Assembly (NCBI RefSeq): GCF_002198715.1
Contig: NZ_MWLK01000016.1
Span: 1-64,000, forward strand
DNA from: Rhodomicrobium sp. R_RK_3
GTDB taxonomy: Bacteria; Pseudomonadota; Alphaproteobacteria; Rhizobiales; Rhodomicrobiaceae
Direction of reading: 5' to 3'
DNA length: 64,000 bases
Shown here: piece after piece, positions 1 through 8,504 of the stretch
Position numbering within the stretch: the first letter of the stretch is position 1
Layout: each line of letters begins with the position of its first letter
Position numbers and translations under genes: made by a program
Notes under the pieces: model-generated
What the model saw: the letters and a program-made list of their open reading frames with translations, nothing else
The model's database searches: none
Told to the model about the DNA's origin: nothing

Positions 1-57
1 CCCAACCTCCCCGCCTTAGCCTCCCGCCCCACCGGCTTGACAACGCCGCCATCCCGC

Positions 58-83
58 TATGTAATTCACCGGTGAATTACATA
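58..83. promoter_or_regulatory. Perfect 26-bp palindrome, candidate operator of the catabolic operon
   Basis: The arm TATGTAATTCACC is followed directly by its exact reverse complement with no spacer. It lies 35 bp before the permease start, where an operator overlapping the promoter would be expected. The TetR-family protein encoded at the far end of the operon is a possible ligand, but this is inference. The palindrome is followed by GC-rich coding DNA, not a T-run, so it is unlikely to be a terminator. Confidence 0.6.
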
Positions 84-117
84 AGGCGCCAAAGAGCGCC
101 GCCTCAGGGAAACGTCC

Positions 118-924
118 ATGGCGCAATCGCGTCTCCGGTCGGCCGCGCGGCGGCTCGACACTCCGTGGCTGCGCCCGCTCGCGCTGCTGCTGCTGACCAT
201 CGTCCTGTGGGACGCCGCCGTCCGCCTCTTCCGGATCCCGCCCTATCTGGTGCCGAAACCCTATGACGTGATGCTGACCTTCTGGCTCGAAGGCGACGAG
301 CTGCTGCGCCAGGCGGTGCCGACCACCATCGCGACCGTCGCCGGCTTCCTGCTCTCGGCGCTGTTCGGCATCCCGACCGCCATGCTGATCGCCTCCTCGC
401 GCACGGTGGAATCCTATCTCTACCCGCTGCTGGTGTTCTCCCAGTCGATCCCGAAAGTCGCCATCGCGCCGCTCTTCGTCGTGTGGTTCGGCTTCGGCAT
501 GGCGCCGAAAATCATCTCGGCCTTCCTGCTCGGCTTCTTCCCGGTCGTCGTCTCCGGCGTCCAGGGCTTCAAGTCGCTCGACCCGGAAATGCGGGACCTT
601 GCCCGCTCCATGCGCGCCTCGCGCTGGCAGTCCTTCACCATGGTGAGCTTGCCGCACGCCCTGCCCGCGATCTTCGCCGGCCTCAAGGTTTCGGTGACGC
701 TGGCCGTGGTCGGCGCGGTGGTGGGCGAATTCGTCGGCGCCAATTCGGGCATCGGCTTCGTGCTGCAGCGCTCGATCGGCAATTTCGAGTTGCCGACCAT
801 GTTCGCCGCGCTCGTCATACTCGCGCTGATCGGCATCATCCTGTTCTGGATCGTCGATCTCACCGAGCGCCTCGTCGTGCCCTGGCATGCGAGCCAGCGC
901 CACGATCCCGCATTCACGGCCTGA
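118..924 (+). CDS. ABC transporter permease, SsuC/TauC (nitrate/sulfonate/taurine) type
   Basis: This 268-residue inner-membrane permease forms the channel for the substrate delivered by the binding protein encoded next. It has several hydrophobic segments (about residues 20-35, 70-92, 100-150, 185-215 and 225-250). The BPD_transp_1 EAA-like loop lies near residues 160-195 and contacts the ATPase. AGGGA at 106-110 stands 7 nt before the ATG. The binding protein and ATPase follow in the order permease-SBP-ATPase. The family transports small anions, sulfonates or pyrimidine precursors. The substrate here is unknown, and the downstream sugar-type enzymes suggest a carbohydrate-like compound. Confidence 0.9.
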   Translation: MAQSRLRSAARRLDTPWLRPLALLLLTIVLWDAAVRLFRIPPYLVPKPYDVMLTFWLEGDELLRQAVPTTIATVAGFLLSALFGIPTAMLIASSRTVESYLYPLLVFSQSIPKVAIAPLFVVWFGFGMAPKIISAFLLGFFPVVVSGVQGFKSLDPEMRDLARSMRASRWQSFTMVSLPHALPAIFAGLKVSVTLAVVGAVVGEFVGANSGIGFVLQRSIGNFELPTMFAALVILALIGIILFWIVDLTERLVVPWHASQRHDPAFTA

Positions 925-965
925 CGCCCGCCAAGAGGCCGACGGCATCTGGAGGAGGAGGAAAT

Positions 966-1964
966 ATGCAACGCCGCACCCTGCTGAAATCGGCGCTTTT
1001 CGCCGCCGCGCTCGCCCTGCCCTTTTCGGCCCCGGTCCAGGCTGCCGACAAGGTGGTGCTGATGCTGAACTGGTATGTCTATGGCGAGCACGCCCCCTTC
1101 TTCTACGGCAAGCAGAAGGGTCTCTACGCGGCCGAGGGTATCGAGCTGGAAATCCAGGAAGGGCGCGGCTCCGCCGTCACCATCCAGGCGGTCGCGGCCA
1201 AGACCGTGCAGTTCGGCTATGCCGACGTGCCGACCATGATCCGCGCCGCCGTCAAGGGCGCGCCGGTCGTCTCGCCGGGCGTGCTCTTGCAGACCAGCCC
1301 GATGTCCGTGATGGGCTTTGCCGAGAAGAACATCCGTAAGCCGGCAGATCTGAAGGGCAAGACCGTCGCCACGACGCCCGGCGATAGCATGTCGCAGATC
1401 TGGCCGCTCTACCTGAAGAAGATCGGCCTGAAGGAGAGCGAGATGCAGATCCTGTCGGGCGATGCGCAGACCAAGCTCAACGCGGTGATCTCCGGGCAGG
1501 CCGATCTGCTGCTCGGCTATTCCATGGACCAGAGCATGAAGATCAAGGACGCGACCGGCAAATCGGTCTATCCGATCATGTTCGCCGATGCCGGCATCCA
1601 TCTCGTCTCCTCGGGCGTCATCGCCCATAAGGACACGCTGAAGAACAGCGCCGATCTCGTCCGCCGCTTCATGTCGGCGACGACGAAATCGGTCGAGGCG
1701 GCGGAAAAAGATCCCGCCGGCGCGGTCAAGGCGGTGCTCGCGGCGCTGCCCAAGGCGGGGAAGCCGGAAACGCTGCAGGAAGGCTTCGAGCTGACCATCC
1801 CGCTCTACCGCACCGCCGAGACCAAGGACAAGCGGCCCTTCCAGGTCACCGACCAGACCATGGCCGATTCGGTCGCGCTGCTCGTCGAATATGGCGGCGT
1901 CGATGCCTCGGCGGCGAAGGACCCGAAGGCCTTCTACAGCCGCGATTTCCTCCCCGCCAACTGA
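966..1964 (+). CDS. ABC transporter substrate-binding protein, NMT1/SsuA-like
   Basis: This 332-residue periplasmic binding protein captures the ligand for the adjacent permease and ATPase. The open frame extends upstream, but ATG 966 has a strong GGAGGAGGA ribosome-binding site immediately before it and gives a proper signal peptide. That peptide has RRTLLKSA followed by a hydrophobic stretch and an AQA cleavage site near residue 26. The twin arginine resembles a Tat signal, although Sec export is also possible. The start of the mature protein (LNWYVYGEHAPFFYGKQKGL) is the typical NMT1/THI5-like opening, in which an aromatic pocket binds the ligand. Confidence 0.9.
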   Translation: MQRRTLLKSALFAAALALPFSAPVQAADKVVLMLNWYVYGEHAPFFYGKQKGLYAAEGIELEIQEGRGSAVTIQAVAAKTVQFGYADVPTMIRAAVKGAPVVSPGVLLQTSPMSVMGFAEKNIRKPADLKGKTVATTPGDSMSQIWPLYLKKIGLKESEMQILSGDAQTKLNAVISGQADLLLGYSMDQSMKIKDATGKSVYPIMFADAGIHLVSSGVIAHKDTLKNSADLVRRFMSATTKSVEAAEKDPAGAVKAVLAALPKAGKPETLQEGFELTIPLYRTAETKDKRPFQVTDQTMADSVALLVEYGGVDASAAKDPKAFYSRDFLPAN

Positions 1965-1976
1965 CCGGACCCGGCG

Positions 1977-2798
1977 ATGCCGACCAGCAAGCTCCGCGTT
2001 GTTCCCGCCGCCGAGGCGCCCGCCTCGCGGCGGCGGCTGATCGAAATCCGCAGCCTGCACAAGACCTACCGGACCCGCGACGGCGACGTGCCGTCACTGC
2101 GCCCGCTCGACCTCGACATCGCCGAGGGCGAGTTCGTCGCGGTGGTGGGGCCGTCCGGCTGCGGAAAATCGACGCTGCTGAAGCTGATGGCGGGGCTGAT
2201 CCCGGCGAGCGGCGGCGAAATCCGCATCGACGGCGCGGCCGTCAGCCAGCCGCCGGACAATGTCGGCATCGTCTTCCAGTCGCCGGTGCTGCTCGCCTGG
2301 CGGACGGTTTTGCGCAACATCATGATGCCGGTCGAGGTCCGCCGCCTCGACCGGGCGACCCATCTGGCGCGGGCGAAGCAGCTTATCGCGACGTCGGGCC
2401 TCGAAGGCTTCGAGAACAAATATCCGTGGCAGCTCTCCGGCGGCATGCAGCAGCGGACGGCGATCTGCCGCGCCCTGGTGCATGACCCAAAGATCGTGCT
2501 GATGGACGAGCCCTTCGGCGCGCTCGACGCCATGACGCGCGAGCGGATGAATCTGGAACTGCAGAAAATCCACCACGACACCGGCAAGACGATTTTGCTC
2601 ATCACGCACTCGATCCCCGAGGCGGTGTTCCTCGCCGACCGGGTGGTGGTGATGTCGGAGCGGCCCGGCTCCATCGCGGCGATCTACGATGTCGGGCTGC
2701 CGAGGCCGCGCCGCTTCGAGATGATGGGCGATCCGGTTTTCGTCGCCCTGGCGCAGCGCATCCGCGACCATTTCTTCGCGCATGGGGCGCTGGACTGA
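1977..2798 (+). CDS. ABC transporter ATP-binding protein, SsuB/TauB type
   Basis: This 273-residue ATPase powers the transporter encoded just upstream. It has Walker A GPSGCGKST (58-66), Q-loop Gln101, the signature LSGGMQQR (153-160), Walker B IVLMDEP (173-179) and the switch His211, so it appears fully active. The first roughly 20 residues precede the nucleotide-binding fold and are variable in this family. The gap from the binding-protein stop is only 12 bp. Its stop overlaps the next start as TGATG, implying translational coupling of transport with the catabolic enzymes. Confidence 0.93.
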   Translation: MPTSKLRVVPAAEAPASRRRLIEIRSLHKTYRTRDGDVPSLRPLDLDIAEGEFVAVVGPSGCGKSTLLKLMAGLIPASGGEIRIDGAAVSQPPDNVGIVFQSPVLLAWRTVLRNIMMPVEVRRLDRATHLARAKQLIATSGLEGFENKYPWQLSGGMQQRTAICRALVHDPKIVLMDEPFGALDAMTRERMNLELQKIHHDTGKTILLITHSIPEAVFLADRVVVMSERPGSIAAIYDVGLPRPRRFEMMGDPVFVALAQRIRDHFFAHGALD

Positions 2799-4195
2799 TG
2801 ATCGCCCCTCGCCTCGCCATCCGCGACATCGCGATCTTCGAGCGGATGATGCCGTTCGTCCGGCCCTTCCGCTTCGGCGCGGTGACGGTGACGCGCGCGC
2901 CGCAGGCTTTCGCGCGGGTGGGGGTCGAGGTCGAGGGGCACGGCGCCGCGCGGGGCGTCGCGGCCGAGATGATGATGCCGAAATGGTTCGACAAGAACCC
3001 GGCAAAGAGCCCGGATGAGACGGTCGGCGATCTGCGGGCGAGCGTGGCGCGGGCAGCGGCGGCCTATGCCGCGCGGGCCGAGGCCGATACGGCCTTCGGC
3101 CATCATTGCGAGACTTTGCTGAGCCAAAGCGCATGGGCGGAGAGCCGGGGCTTGCCCACGCTGACCGCCAATTTCGGCCCGGCGCTGATGGATAAAGCGG
3201 TGCTCGACGCGCTGCTCAAGGCGCTCGGCCTCGGTCTTGCGGACGGGCTTTGCGGCAATGCGCCCGGCCTCGACGCCCGGCTGACGCCGGACCTCGACAG
3301 GACGGATGTCGACGACTTCCTGCTCGACATGCAGCCGTCGCCAAGCGTCGCCATTCGTCATACGGTCGGACTGCTGGACGAGCTGGATGGTCCTCACGGG
3401 CTCGCGGCGGATATCCGGTCGACGAGCCTGCGCCATTTCAAGATCAAGATCGGCGGCGATGTCTCGGCGGACCTGGAACGGCTGCGCGCCGTCACCACGC
3501 TTCTCGCCGCCAGCGCTCAGGATTTCCGCGCGACCCTCGACGCCAACGAGCAATATGATCCCGACCGGCTCGCCGTCTTGCTGGACAGCCTCGAGACCGA
3601 CCCCGCGCTCGCCGCACTGCGCGCCCGCCTGCTCTATATCGAGCAACCCTTCGACCGGCGCGCGACCTTCGACGCGCCACTGGATGAACGCATCGGCATC
3701 CCCCTCATCATCGACGAGGCCGACGGCGATTACGCGGCCTTCCCGCGCGCGGCCCTGCTGGGCTATCGCGGCGTCTCGTCGAAATCCTGCAAGGGACTGT
3801 ACAAGTCGCTGCTGAACGCGGCCCGCGCCCGCGCCTGGAATCTCAGCGCCGGGCAGCCGGGGCGGTTCTTCCTCACCGGCGAGGACCTGACCTGTCAGGC
3901 CGGGCTCAGCGTGCAGCAGGACACCGCGCTCGCCGCGATCCTCGGCATCACCCATGTCGAGCGCAACGGCCACCATTATGTCGACGGCTTCGGCCCCGCG
4001 CCGCTTGACGAAGCCGAGGCCTTCGCCGCCGCGCATCCGGCGCTCTACCATCGCGGCAAGCTCGACATCCGCAGCGGCACGCTTCCGGCCGCGTCGCTGC
4101 TTACCACGCCCGGCTTCGCCAGCGGCGCAGAGCCGGACTGGGCGGCGCTCGCCGCCATCGCCCCCAACATTGCATCGCAGGAGTTTTCCGCATGA
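2798..4195 (+). CDS. Enolase-superfamily (mandelate racemase-like) enzyme
   Basis: This 465-residue protein carries the landmarks of an enolase-superfamily barrel. There is a KIKIGGD strand (Lys215/Lys217, acid-base pair) and metal-ligand candidates Asp248 (LDANEQY), Glu282 (YIEQPFD) and Asp306 (IIDEADGD). A second lysine-rich site follows at SSKSCKG (329-332). The family abstracts a proton alpha to a carboxylate, usually to dehydrate or epimerise acid sugars. It is longer than the usual 370-400 residues because of an extended N-terminal part. It is translationally coupled to the ATPase before it and to the oxidoreductase after it. The exact substrate cannot be assigned, and a non-catalytic role is possible but less likely. 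Confidence 0.75.
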   Translation: MIAPRLAIRDIAIFERMMPFVRPFRFGAVTVTRAPQAFARVGVEVEGHGAARGVAAEMMMPKWFDKNPAKSPDETVGDLRASVARAAAAYAARAEADTAFGHHCETLLSQSAWAESRGLPTLTANFGPALMDKAVLDALLKALGLGLADGLCGNAPGLDARLTPDLDRTDVDDFLLDMQPSPSVAIRHTVGLLDELDGPHGLAADIRSTSLRHFKIKIGGDVSADLERLRAVTTLLAASAQDFRATLDANEQYDPDRLAVLLDSLETDPALAALRARLLYIEQPFDRRATFDAPLDERIGIPLIIDEADGDYAAFPRAALLGYRGVSSKSCKGLYKSLLNAARARAWNLSAGQPGRFFLTGEDLTCQAGLSVQQDTALAAILGITHVERNGHHYVDGFGPAPLDEAEAFAAAHPALYHRGKLDIRSGTLPAASLLTTPGFASGAEPDWAALAAIAPNIASQEFSA

Positions 4196-5358
4196 GCCAA
4201 CGCACGCTCGGCATCATCATGAACGGCGTCACCGGGCGCATGGGCACCAACCAGCATCTGATCCGCTCTGTCGCCGCGATCCGCGCGGCCGGCGGCGTCG
4301 CCTTGTCGGACGGCTCGCGGGTGCAGCTCGACCCGATCCTGGTCGGCCGCAATGCTGAGAAGATCGAAGCGCTTGCCAAGGCGCATGGCATCGCGCGCTG
4401 GACCACCGATCTCGACGCCGCCATCGCCAACCCGGCAGACGAAATCTTCTTCGACGCCGCGACCACGCAACTGCGCCCGACCCTGCTGGAGCGGGCCATC
4501 GACGCGGGCAAGCATGTCTATTGCGAAAAGCCCATCGCGACCAATCTCGCCGAGGCGCTAAAAATCTGCCGGCAGGCCGAGGGGCGCGGCATCAAGAACG
4601 GCGTCGTGCAGGACAAGCTGTTCCTGCCCGGCCTACAAAAGCTCAAGCTCTTGCGCGACAGCGGCTTTTTCGGCCGGATGCTCGCGGTGCGCGGCGAATT
4701 CGGCTATTGGGTTTTTGAAGGCGACTGGGGCCAGCCCGCCCAGCGCCCGTCCTGGAACTACCGCTCCGAGGATGGCGGCGGCATCATCCTCGACATGGTC
4801 TGCCACTGGCGCTATGTGCTCGACAATCTCTTCGGCGCGGTGCGATCGGTCTCCTGCCTCGGCGCGACCCATATCCCCGAGCGCGTCGATGAGGCGGGCA
4901 AGCCCTATGCCGCCACCGCCGACGATGCCGCCTATGCCACCTTCCAGCTCGAAGGCGGCGTCATCGCCCATATCAACATGTCCTGGGCGACGCGCGTCCA
5001 CCGCGACGACCTCGTGACCTTCCAGGTCGATGGCACGCATGGCTCGGCGGTCGCCGGGCTGACCGATTGCGTCATGCAGCCGAGGGTCGGCACGCCGCGC
5101 CCGGTCTGGAACCCCGACCAGCGCCAGACCATCGACTTCTACGAGAGCTGGCAGCAGGTGCCCGACAATCTCGGCACCGAGAACGGTTTCAAGACGCAAT
5201 GGGAGATGTTCATCCGGCATGTCGCGGAGGACGCGCCGTATAAGTTCACGCTGCGTGAAGGGGCGAAGGGCGTGCAACTCGTCGAATGCGCGCTGCAAAG
5301 CTGGCGCGAGCGGCGCTGGATCGACGTGCCGTCGCTCGATCTCGAGGGCAGCCAATGA
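4192..5358 (+). CDS. Gfo/Idh/MocA-family NAD(P)-dependent oxidoreductase
   Basis: This 388-residue protein has an N-terminal Rossmann domain with a GVTGRMG dinucleotide loop (residues 13-19) and the family hallmark EKP in HVYCEKPIATNL near residue 110. A C-terminal alpha/beta domain carries the substrate site. Members oxidise or reduce a sugar or cyclitol hydroxyl, often at C3. The ATG overlaps the upstream stop by four bases (ATGA), and AGGAG lies a few bases upstream inside the enolase-like gene. With the DUF993 and TIM-barrel genes that follow, a keto-sugar intermediate is a reasonable inference. Confidence 0.88.
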   Translation: MSQRTLGIIMNGVTGRMGTNQHLIRSVAAIRAAGGVALSDGSRVQLDPILVGRNAEKIEALAKAHGIARWTTDLDAAIANPADEIFFDAATTQLRPTLLERAIDAGKHVYCEKPIATNLAEALKICRQAEGRGIKNGVVQDKLFLPGLQKLKLLRDSGFFGRMLAVRGEFGYWVFEGDWGQPAQRPSWNYRSEDGGGIILDMVCHWRYVLDNLFGAVRSVSCLGATHIPERVDEAGKPYAATADDAAYATFQLEGGVIAHINMSWATRVHRDDLVTFQVDGTHGSAVAGLTDCVMQPRVGTPRPVWNPDQRQTIDFYESWQQVPDNLGTENGFKTQWEMFIRHVAEDAPYKFTLREGAKGVQLVECALQSWRERRWIDVPSLDLEGSQ

Positions 5359-6521
5359 CGAACATCCGGCTTCCACGCGCCGACCGCAGCATCGAGAGCT
5401 TCCACCTCTCCGCGCCGCGCGATTTCCCCGAAAAGACCGATGCCGCCATGAACCGCATCGGCTTTTCCGCCGCGCATGTCGTCTCCGATCCAATGGCCGA
5501 TGCCGAGCCCTGGCTGAGCGCGGCCATCGACTGGGAGGCGACGATTGCCTATCGCGAGCGGCTCTGGGATCTCGGTCTGGGCGTTGCCGAGGCGATGGAC
5601 ACCGCCCAGCGCGGCATGGGCCTGGATTGGCCGACCTCGCTCGAACTCATCCAGCGATCGGTCGCGGCGGCGAAGGCGCGCGGCGGGGCGCTGGTGTTCA
5701 GCGGCGCGGGAACGGATCACCTCGCGCCGGAAGCCGCCAAGACGCTCGACGATGTCATTCGCGCCTACGAGGAGCAGATCGCGGCCATCGAGGCCGTCGA
5801 CGGGCGGATCATCCTGATGGCCTCGCGCGCGCTGGCCAGGGTCGCCCGCTCGCCCGATGATTACGCCGCCGTCTATGACCGCGTGCTCGGCCAGATGCGC
5901 GAGCCCGCGATCATCCACTGGCTCGGCGATATGTTCGATCCGGCGCTGGCGGGCTATTGGGGCAGCGCCGATCTCGATGCGGCCATGGACACCGCCGTCG
6001 CGATCATCAATGCCCATGCCGCGAAGGTGGACGGGGTCAAAATCTCCCTGCTCGACAAGGACAAGGAGATCGCCATGCGGCGGCGTCTGGCGCCCGGCGT
6101 CCGCATGTATACGGGCGACGATTTCAATTACGCCGAGCTGATCGCGGGCGATGCCGAGGGCCATTCCGATGCGCTGCTCGGTATTTTCGATGCGATCGCT
6201 CCGGCCGCCTCCGCCGCGCTGGTTGCCCTGGCCAAAGGCGATGAGGCCACCTTTCACGACATCCTCGCGCCGACGGTGCCGCTTTCGCGCCACATCTTCC
6301 GCGCGCCGACCCGCTTCTACAAGACCGGCATCGTTTTCATGGCCTATCTCAACGGCCATCAGGACCATTTCACCATGGTCGGCGGCCAGGAAAGCGCGCG
6401 CTCGACCCTGCACCTTGCCGAACTCTTCCGCCTCGCTGACGCGGCTGGCCTGCTGCGCGACCCCGAACGCGCCGCGATGCGGATGCGGACCGTGCTCTCC
6501 GCGCGCGGGATCGACGCGTGA
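5355..6521 (+). CDS. DUF993 protein, dihydrodipicolinate-synthase-like
   Basis: This 388-residue protein belongs to DUF993, predicted to share the TIM barrel of DHDPS/N-acetylneuraminate lyase aldolases. The strand VDGVKISLLD places Lys229 where a Schiff-base lysine would sit, so aldolase or lyase chemistry is plausible but not shown. Start ATG 5355 overlaps the previous stop (ATGA). The longer frame beginning upstream would lie inside the oxidoreductase gene. Neighbours suggest it cleaves or rearranges an oxidised sugar. No member is known to me with an established reaction. Confidence 0.75.
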   Translation: MTNIRLPRADRSIESFHLSAPRDFPEKTDAAMNRIGFSAAHVVSDPMADAEPWLSAAIDWEATIAYRERLWDLGLGVAEAMDTAQRGMGLDWPTSLELIQRSVAAAKARGGALVFSGAGTDHLAPEAAKTLDDVIRAYEEQIAAIEAVDGRIILMASRALARVARSPDDYAAVYDRVLGQMREPAIIHWLGDMFDPALAGYWGSADLDAAMDTAVAIINAHAAKVDGVKISLLDKDKEIAMRRRLAPGVRMYTGDDFNYAELIAGDAEGHSDALLGIFDAIAPAASAALVALAKGDEATFHDILAPTVPLSRHIFRAPTRFYKTGIVFMAYLNGHQDHFTMVGGQESARSTLHLAELFRLADAAGLLRDPERAAMRMRTVLSARGIDA

Positions 6522-6532
6522 AGGAGCGTCCA

Positions 6533-7396
6533 TTGCGCGAGTTCTCCGGCGACCACCGCTTCCTGTCGATCAACACGGCGACCTTGCGCAAGCAGGCCGA
6601 TCTCGTCGGCATTATCGATGCCTGCGCCAGAGCCGAGATCCCGGCCATCTCGCCCTGGCGCGATCAGGTCGCGGCGGTCGGGCTCGATCGCGCCGCGCGG
6701 GCGGTGAAGGATGCCGGGCTGGCGCTGTCGGGCTATTGCCGGGGCGGCATGTTTTCGGCGGACCCGGAACGCCTCGCCGAGGCGCGGGACGACAACCGCC
6801 GCGCCCTCGATGAGGCGGTGACCCTCGGTGCGCCGTGCCTCGTGCTCGTGGTCGGCGGCCTGCCGCAATTCTCGCGGCCCGGCTCGCGCCCCTCGCGCGA
6901 CATCGCCGCCGCGCGCGCCATGGTCGAGGACGGCATCGGCGCGCTGCTCGACTATGCGCGCGGGGCGCAAATGCCGCTCGCCATCGAGCCGCTGCACCCT
7001 GTCTATGCCGCCGACCGCGCCTGCGTGAACACCCTTGCCCATGCGCTCGATCTCTGCGACCGCCTGGACCCGGATCGCCGGGGCGGCCTTGGCATCGCGC
7101 TCGACGTCTACCACGTCTGGTGGGACCCGGAGCTGTCCGCCCAGATCGCCCGCGCCGGCGCCGACCGCCTGCTCGCCTACCATGTCTGCGACTGGCTGGT
7201 GCCGACGCGCGATCTCCTCAACGACCGCGGCATGATGGGCGACGGCGTGATTGCTCTCCGGCAGATCAGGAGCGAAGTCGAGGCCGCCGGCTATCAGGGC
7301 TTCGTCGAAGTGGAGATTTTTTCCGAGGATTGGTGGGGTCAGCCGATGAATCAGGTGTTGGAAACCTGTATCGCGCGCTACCGCTCGGTGGTGTGA
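6533..7396 (+). CDS. Sugar phosphate isomerase/epimerase-like TIM-barrel protein
   Basis: This protein of about 287 residues is of the AP-endonuclease-2/xylose-isomerase-like family. Likely metal-binding positions lie in AIEPLHP, LDVYHVWWD, HVCDWL and VEVEIF. TTG 6533 is preferred because a perfect AAGGAG at 6521-6526 stands 6 nt upstream. An in-frame GTG at 6518 overlaps the preceding stop and is the alternative, adding five residues. Family members isomerise ketoses, epimerise, or act as lyases on 3-keto-glycosides. It is the last enzyme gene of the operon. Confidence 0.83.
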   Translation: MREFSGDHRFLSINTATLRKQADLVGIIDACARAEIPAISPWRDQVAAVGLDRAARAVKDAGLALSGYCRGGMFSADPERLAEARDDNRRALDEAVTLGAPCLVLVVGGLPQFSRPGSRPSRDIAAARAMVEDGIGALLDYARGAQMPLAIEPLHPVYAADRACVNTLAHALDLCDRLDPDRRGGLGIALDVYHVWWDPELSAQIARAGADRLLAYHVCDWLVPTRDLLNDRGMMGDGVIALRQIRSEVEAAGYQGFVEVEIFSEDWWGQPMNQVLETCIARYRSVV

Positions 7397-7447
7397 CACG
7401 ATGGCCTCCCACCGCCGCAGGCTCGGCACTCGATGCGCGACGGACCG

Positions 7448-7545
7448 GCTCCCTCTCCCATTGGGAGAGGGCGGGGGGTGAGGGGTTACAAACTATCTAT
7501 AGGCATTACCCCCTCACCCTGTCCCTCCCCCATGGGAGAGGGAAC
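7448..7545. repeat. Dispersed palindromic intergenic repeat, family A copy 1
   Basis: A CCCTCTCCC...GGGAGAGGG hairpin followed by GGGGTGAGGGG is matched downstream by an inverted CCCCTCACCC and a second CCCTC-GAGAGGG hairpin. The same pattern recurs near 9214, 20727, 27713 and 31517. It fills most of the gap between the isomerase-like gene and the TetR gene and may act as a transcription attenuator. Confidence 0.7.
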
Positions 7546-7579
7546 CACCCCCCAACGATCACGGCGAGTAAAAGGCCCA

Positions 7580-7615
7580 GATTCGTTCCGCCGGGTATAA
7601 GGTCACGAACGAATC
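7580..7615. promoter_or_regulatory. Inverted repeat upstream of the TetR gene, candidate autoregulatory site
   Basis: GATTCGTTC (7580-7588) and its exact reverse complement GAACGAATC (7607-7615) are separated by 18 bp. The downstream arm ends 15 bp before the regulator's ATG. Position and symmetry fit a TetR-type operator. It does not match the 26-bp palindrome at 58-83, so at most one of the two is likely to be this protein's main site. Confidence 0.45.
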
Positions 7616-7630
7616 GGCTTGAGGACCGGG

Positions 7631-8359
7631 ATGGCGATGGATAAGCGAGGCGTCACCAAAATTGCCGAGGCTGCGGAGCCGCCCCGCCGCGCCCGCGCCA
7701 AATCGGCCTCGGCCAAGGCGCGCAAGGAGCCGGTGCGCGCCTTCCGCTCGCGCGATCCCGAGCGCACCAAGGCCAGCATTCTCGCCGCCGCCACCACCGA
7801 ATTCGCCGCGCGCGGCTTTGCCGGAGCAGGCATTGACGCCATCGCCTCGCGCTCGGGCGCCAACCGGCGCATGATCTATTATTATTTCGGCAGCAAGCGC
7901 CGCCTCTGGCTCGCCGTGCTCGAGGCCGCCTACGAACGTGCCCGCACCGCCGAACTCCGCCTCGACCTCGAAAAACTGGCGCCGGAGGCGGCGATGCGCG
8001 CGCTCGTCACCTTCACCTTCGACAGTTTTGTCGGCGACCGCACCTTCATCAACCTGCTGAACAGCGAAAATCTGCATCAGGCGCGCCACCTGAAGGAATC
8101 CGCCCGCGTCCGCGAAATGCACTCGCCGCTGATCGGCATGATCCAGACCATCCTCGACCGGGGCGTCGCGGCGGGCCTGTTCCGCAAGGGCATCGACCCC
8201 GCCCAGCTCTGGATCTCCATCGCGGGACTGTCCTATTTCTACTTCTCCAACATCTTCACGCTCTCGGTGATCCTCAGCCGCGACCTGCAGAGCGAGGCCG
8301 AAATCGAGGACCGCCGCAGCCATGTGGCGAACCTCATCCTGCAATCCGTCCGAAAATAA
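7631..8359 (+). CDS. TetR/AcrR-family transcriptional regulator
   Basis: This 242-residue regulator has a basic N-terminal tail of about 45 residues. A TetR helix-turn-helix follows (FAARGFAGAGIDAIASRSG, then RRMIYYYFGSKRRLW, roughly residues 60-95), and then a helical ligand-binding domain. ATG 7631 has GAGG 6 nt upstream. A TTG twelve bases earlier is possible but poorer. It lies downstream of the sugar-type operon on the same strand, separated by a repeat element, and is a candidate local regulator of it. The effector is unknown. Confidence 0.88.
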   Translation: MAMDKRGVTKIAEAAEPPRRARAKSASAKARKEPVRAFRSRDPERTKASILAAATTEFAARGFAGAGIDAIASRSGANRRMIYYYFGSKRRLWLAVLEAAYERARTAELRLDLEKLAPEAAMRALVTFTFDSFVGDRTFINLLNSENLHQARHLKESARVREMHSPLIGMIQTILDRGVAAGLFRKGIDPAQLWISIAGLSYFYFSNIFTLSVILSRDLQSEAEIEDRRSHVANLILQSVRK

Positions 8360-8504
8360 CATCCGCATCACCCTAAGCGGCCCGGCTTCCCGCGCGTTCA
8401 CGCAATGATTACCCTAACGCGGTATCATCCGCTCGCTCCGGATCGTCCGACCCGGCCGGACGACCGCGCATTGCCCGCGCAGCACTCATCAAGGGAGGCC
8501 TGTA

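Noticed and set aside
1-117. Possible TPP riboswitch, since the binding protein resembles thiamine-precursor families
   Set aside because: No CTGAGA-type thi-box was seen; the only clear element is the 26-bp palindrome.
16-2060. Long minus-strand frames over the ABC transporter genes
   Set aside because: They are antisense to a permease, binding protein and ATPase with strong family motifs, and the predicted products are low-complexity Arg/Asp/Gly sequence.
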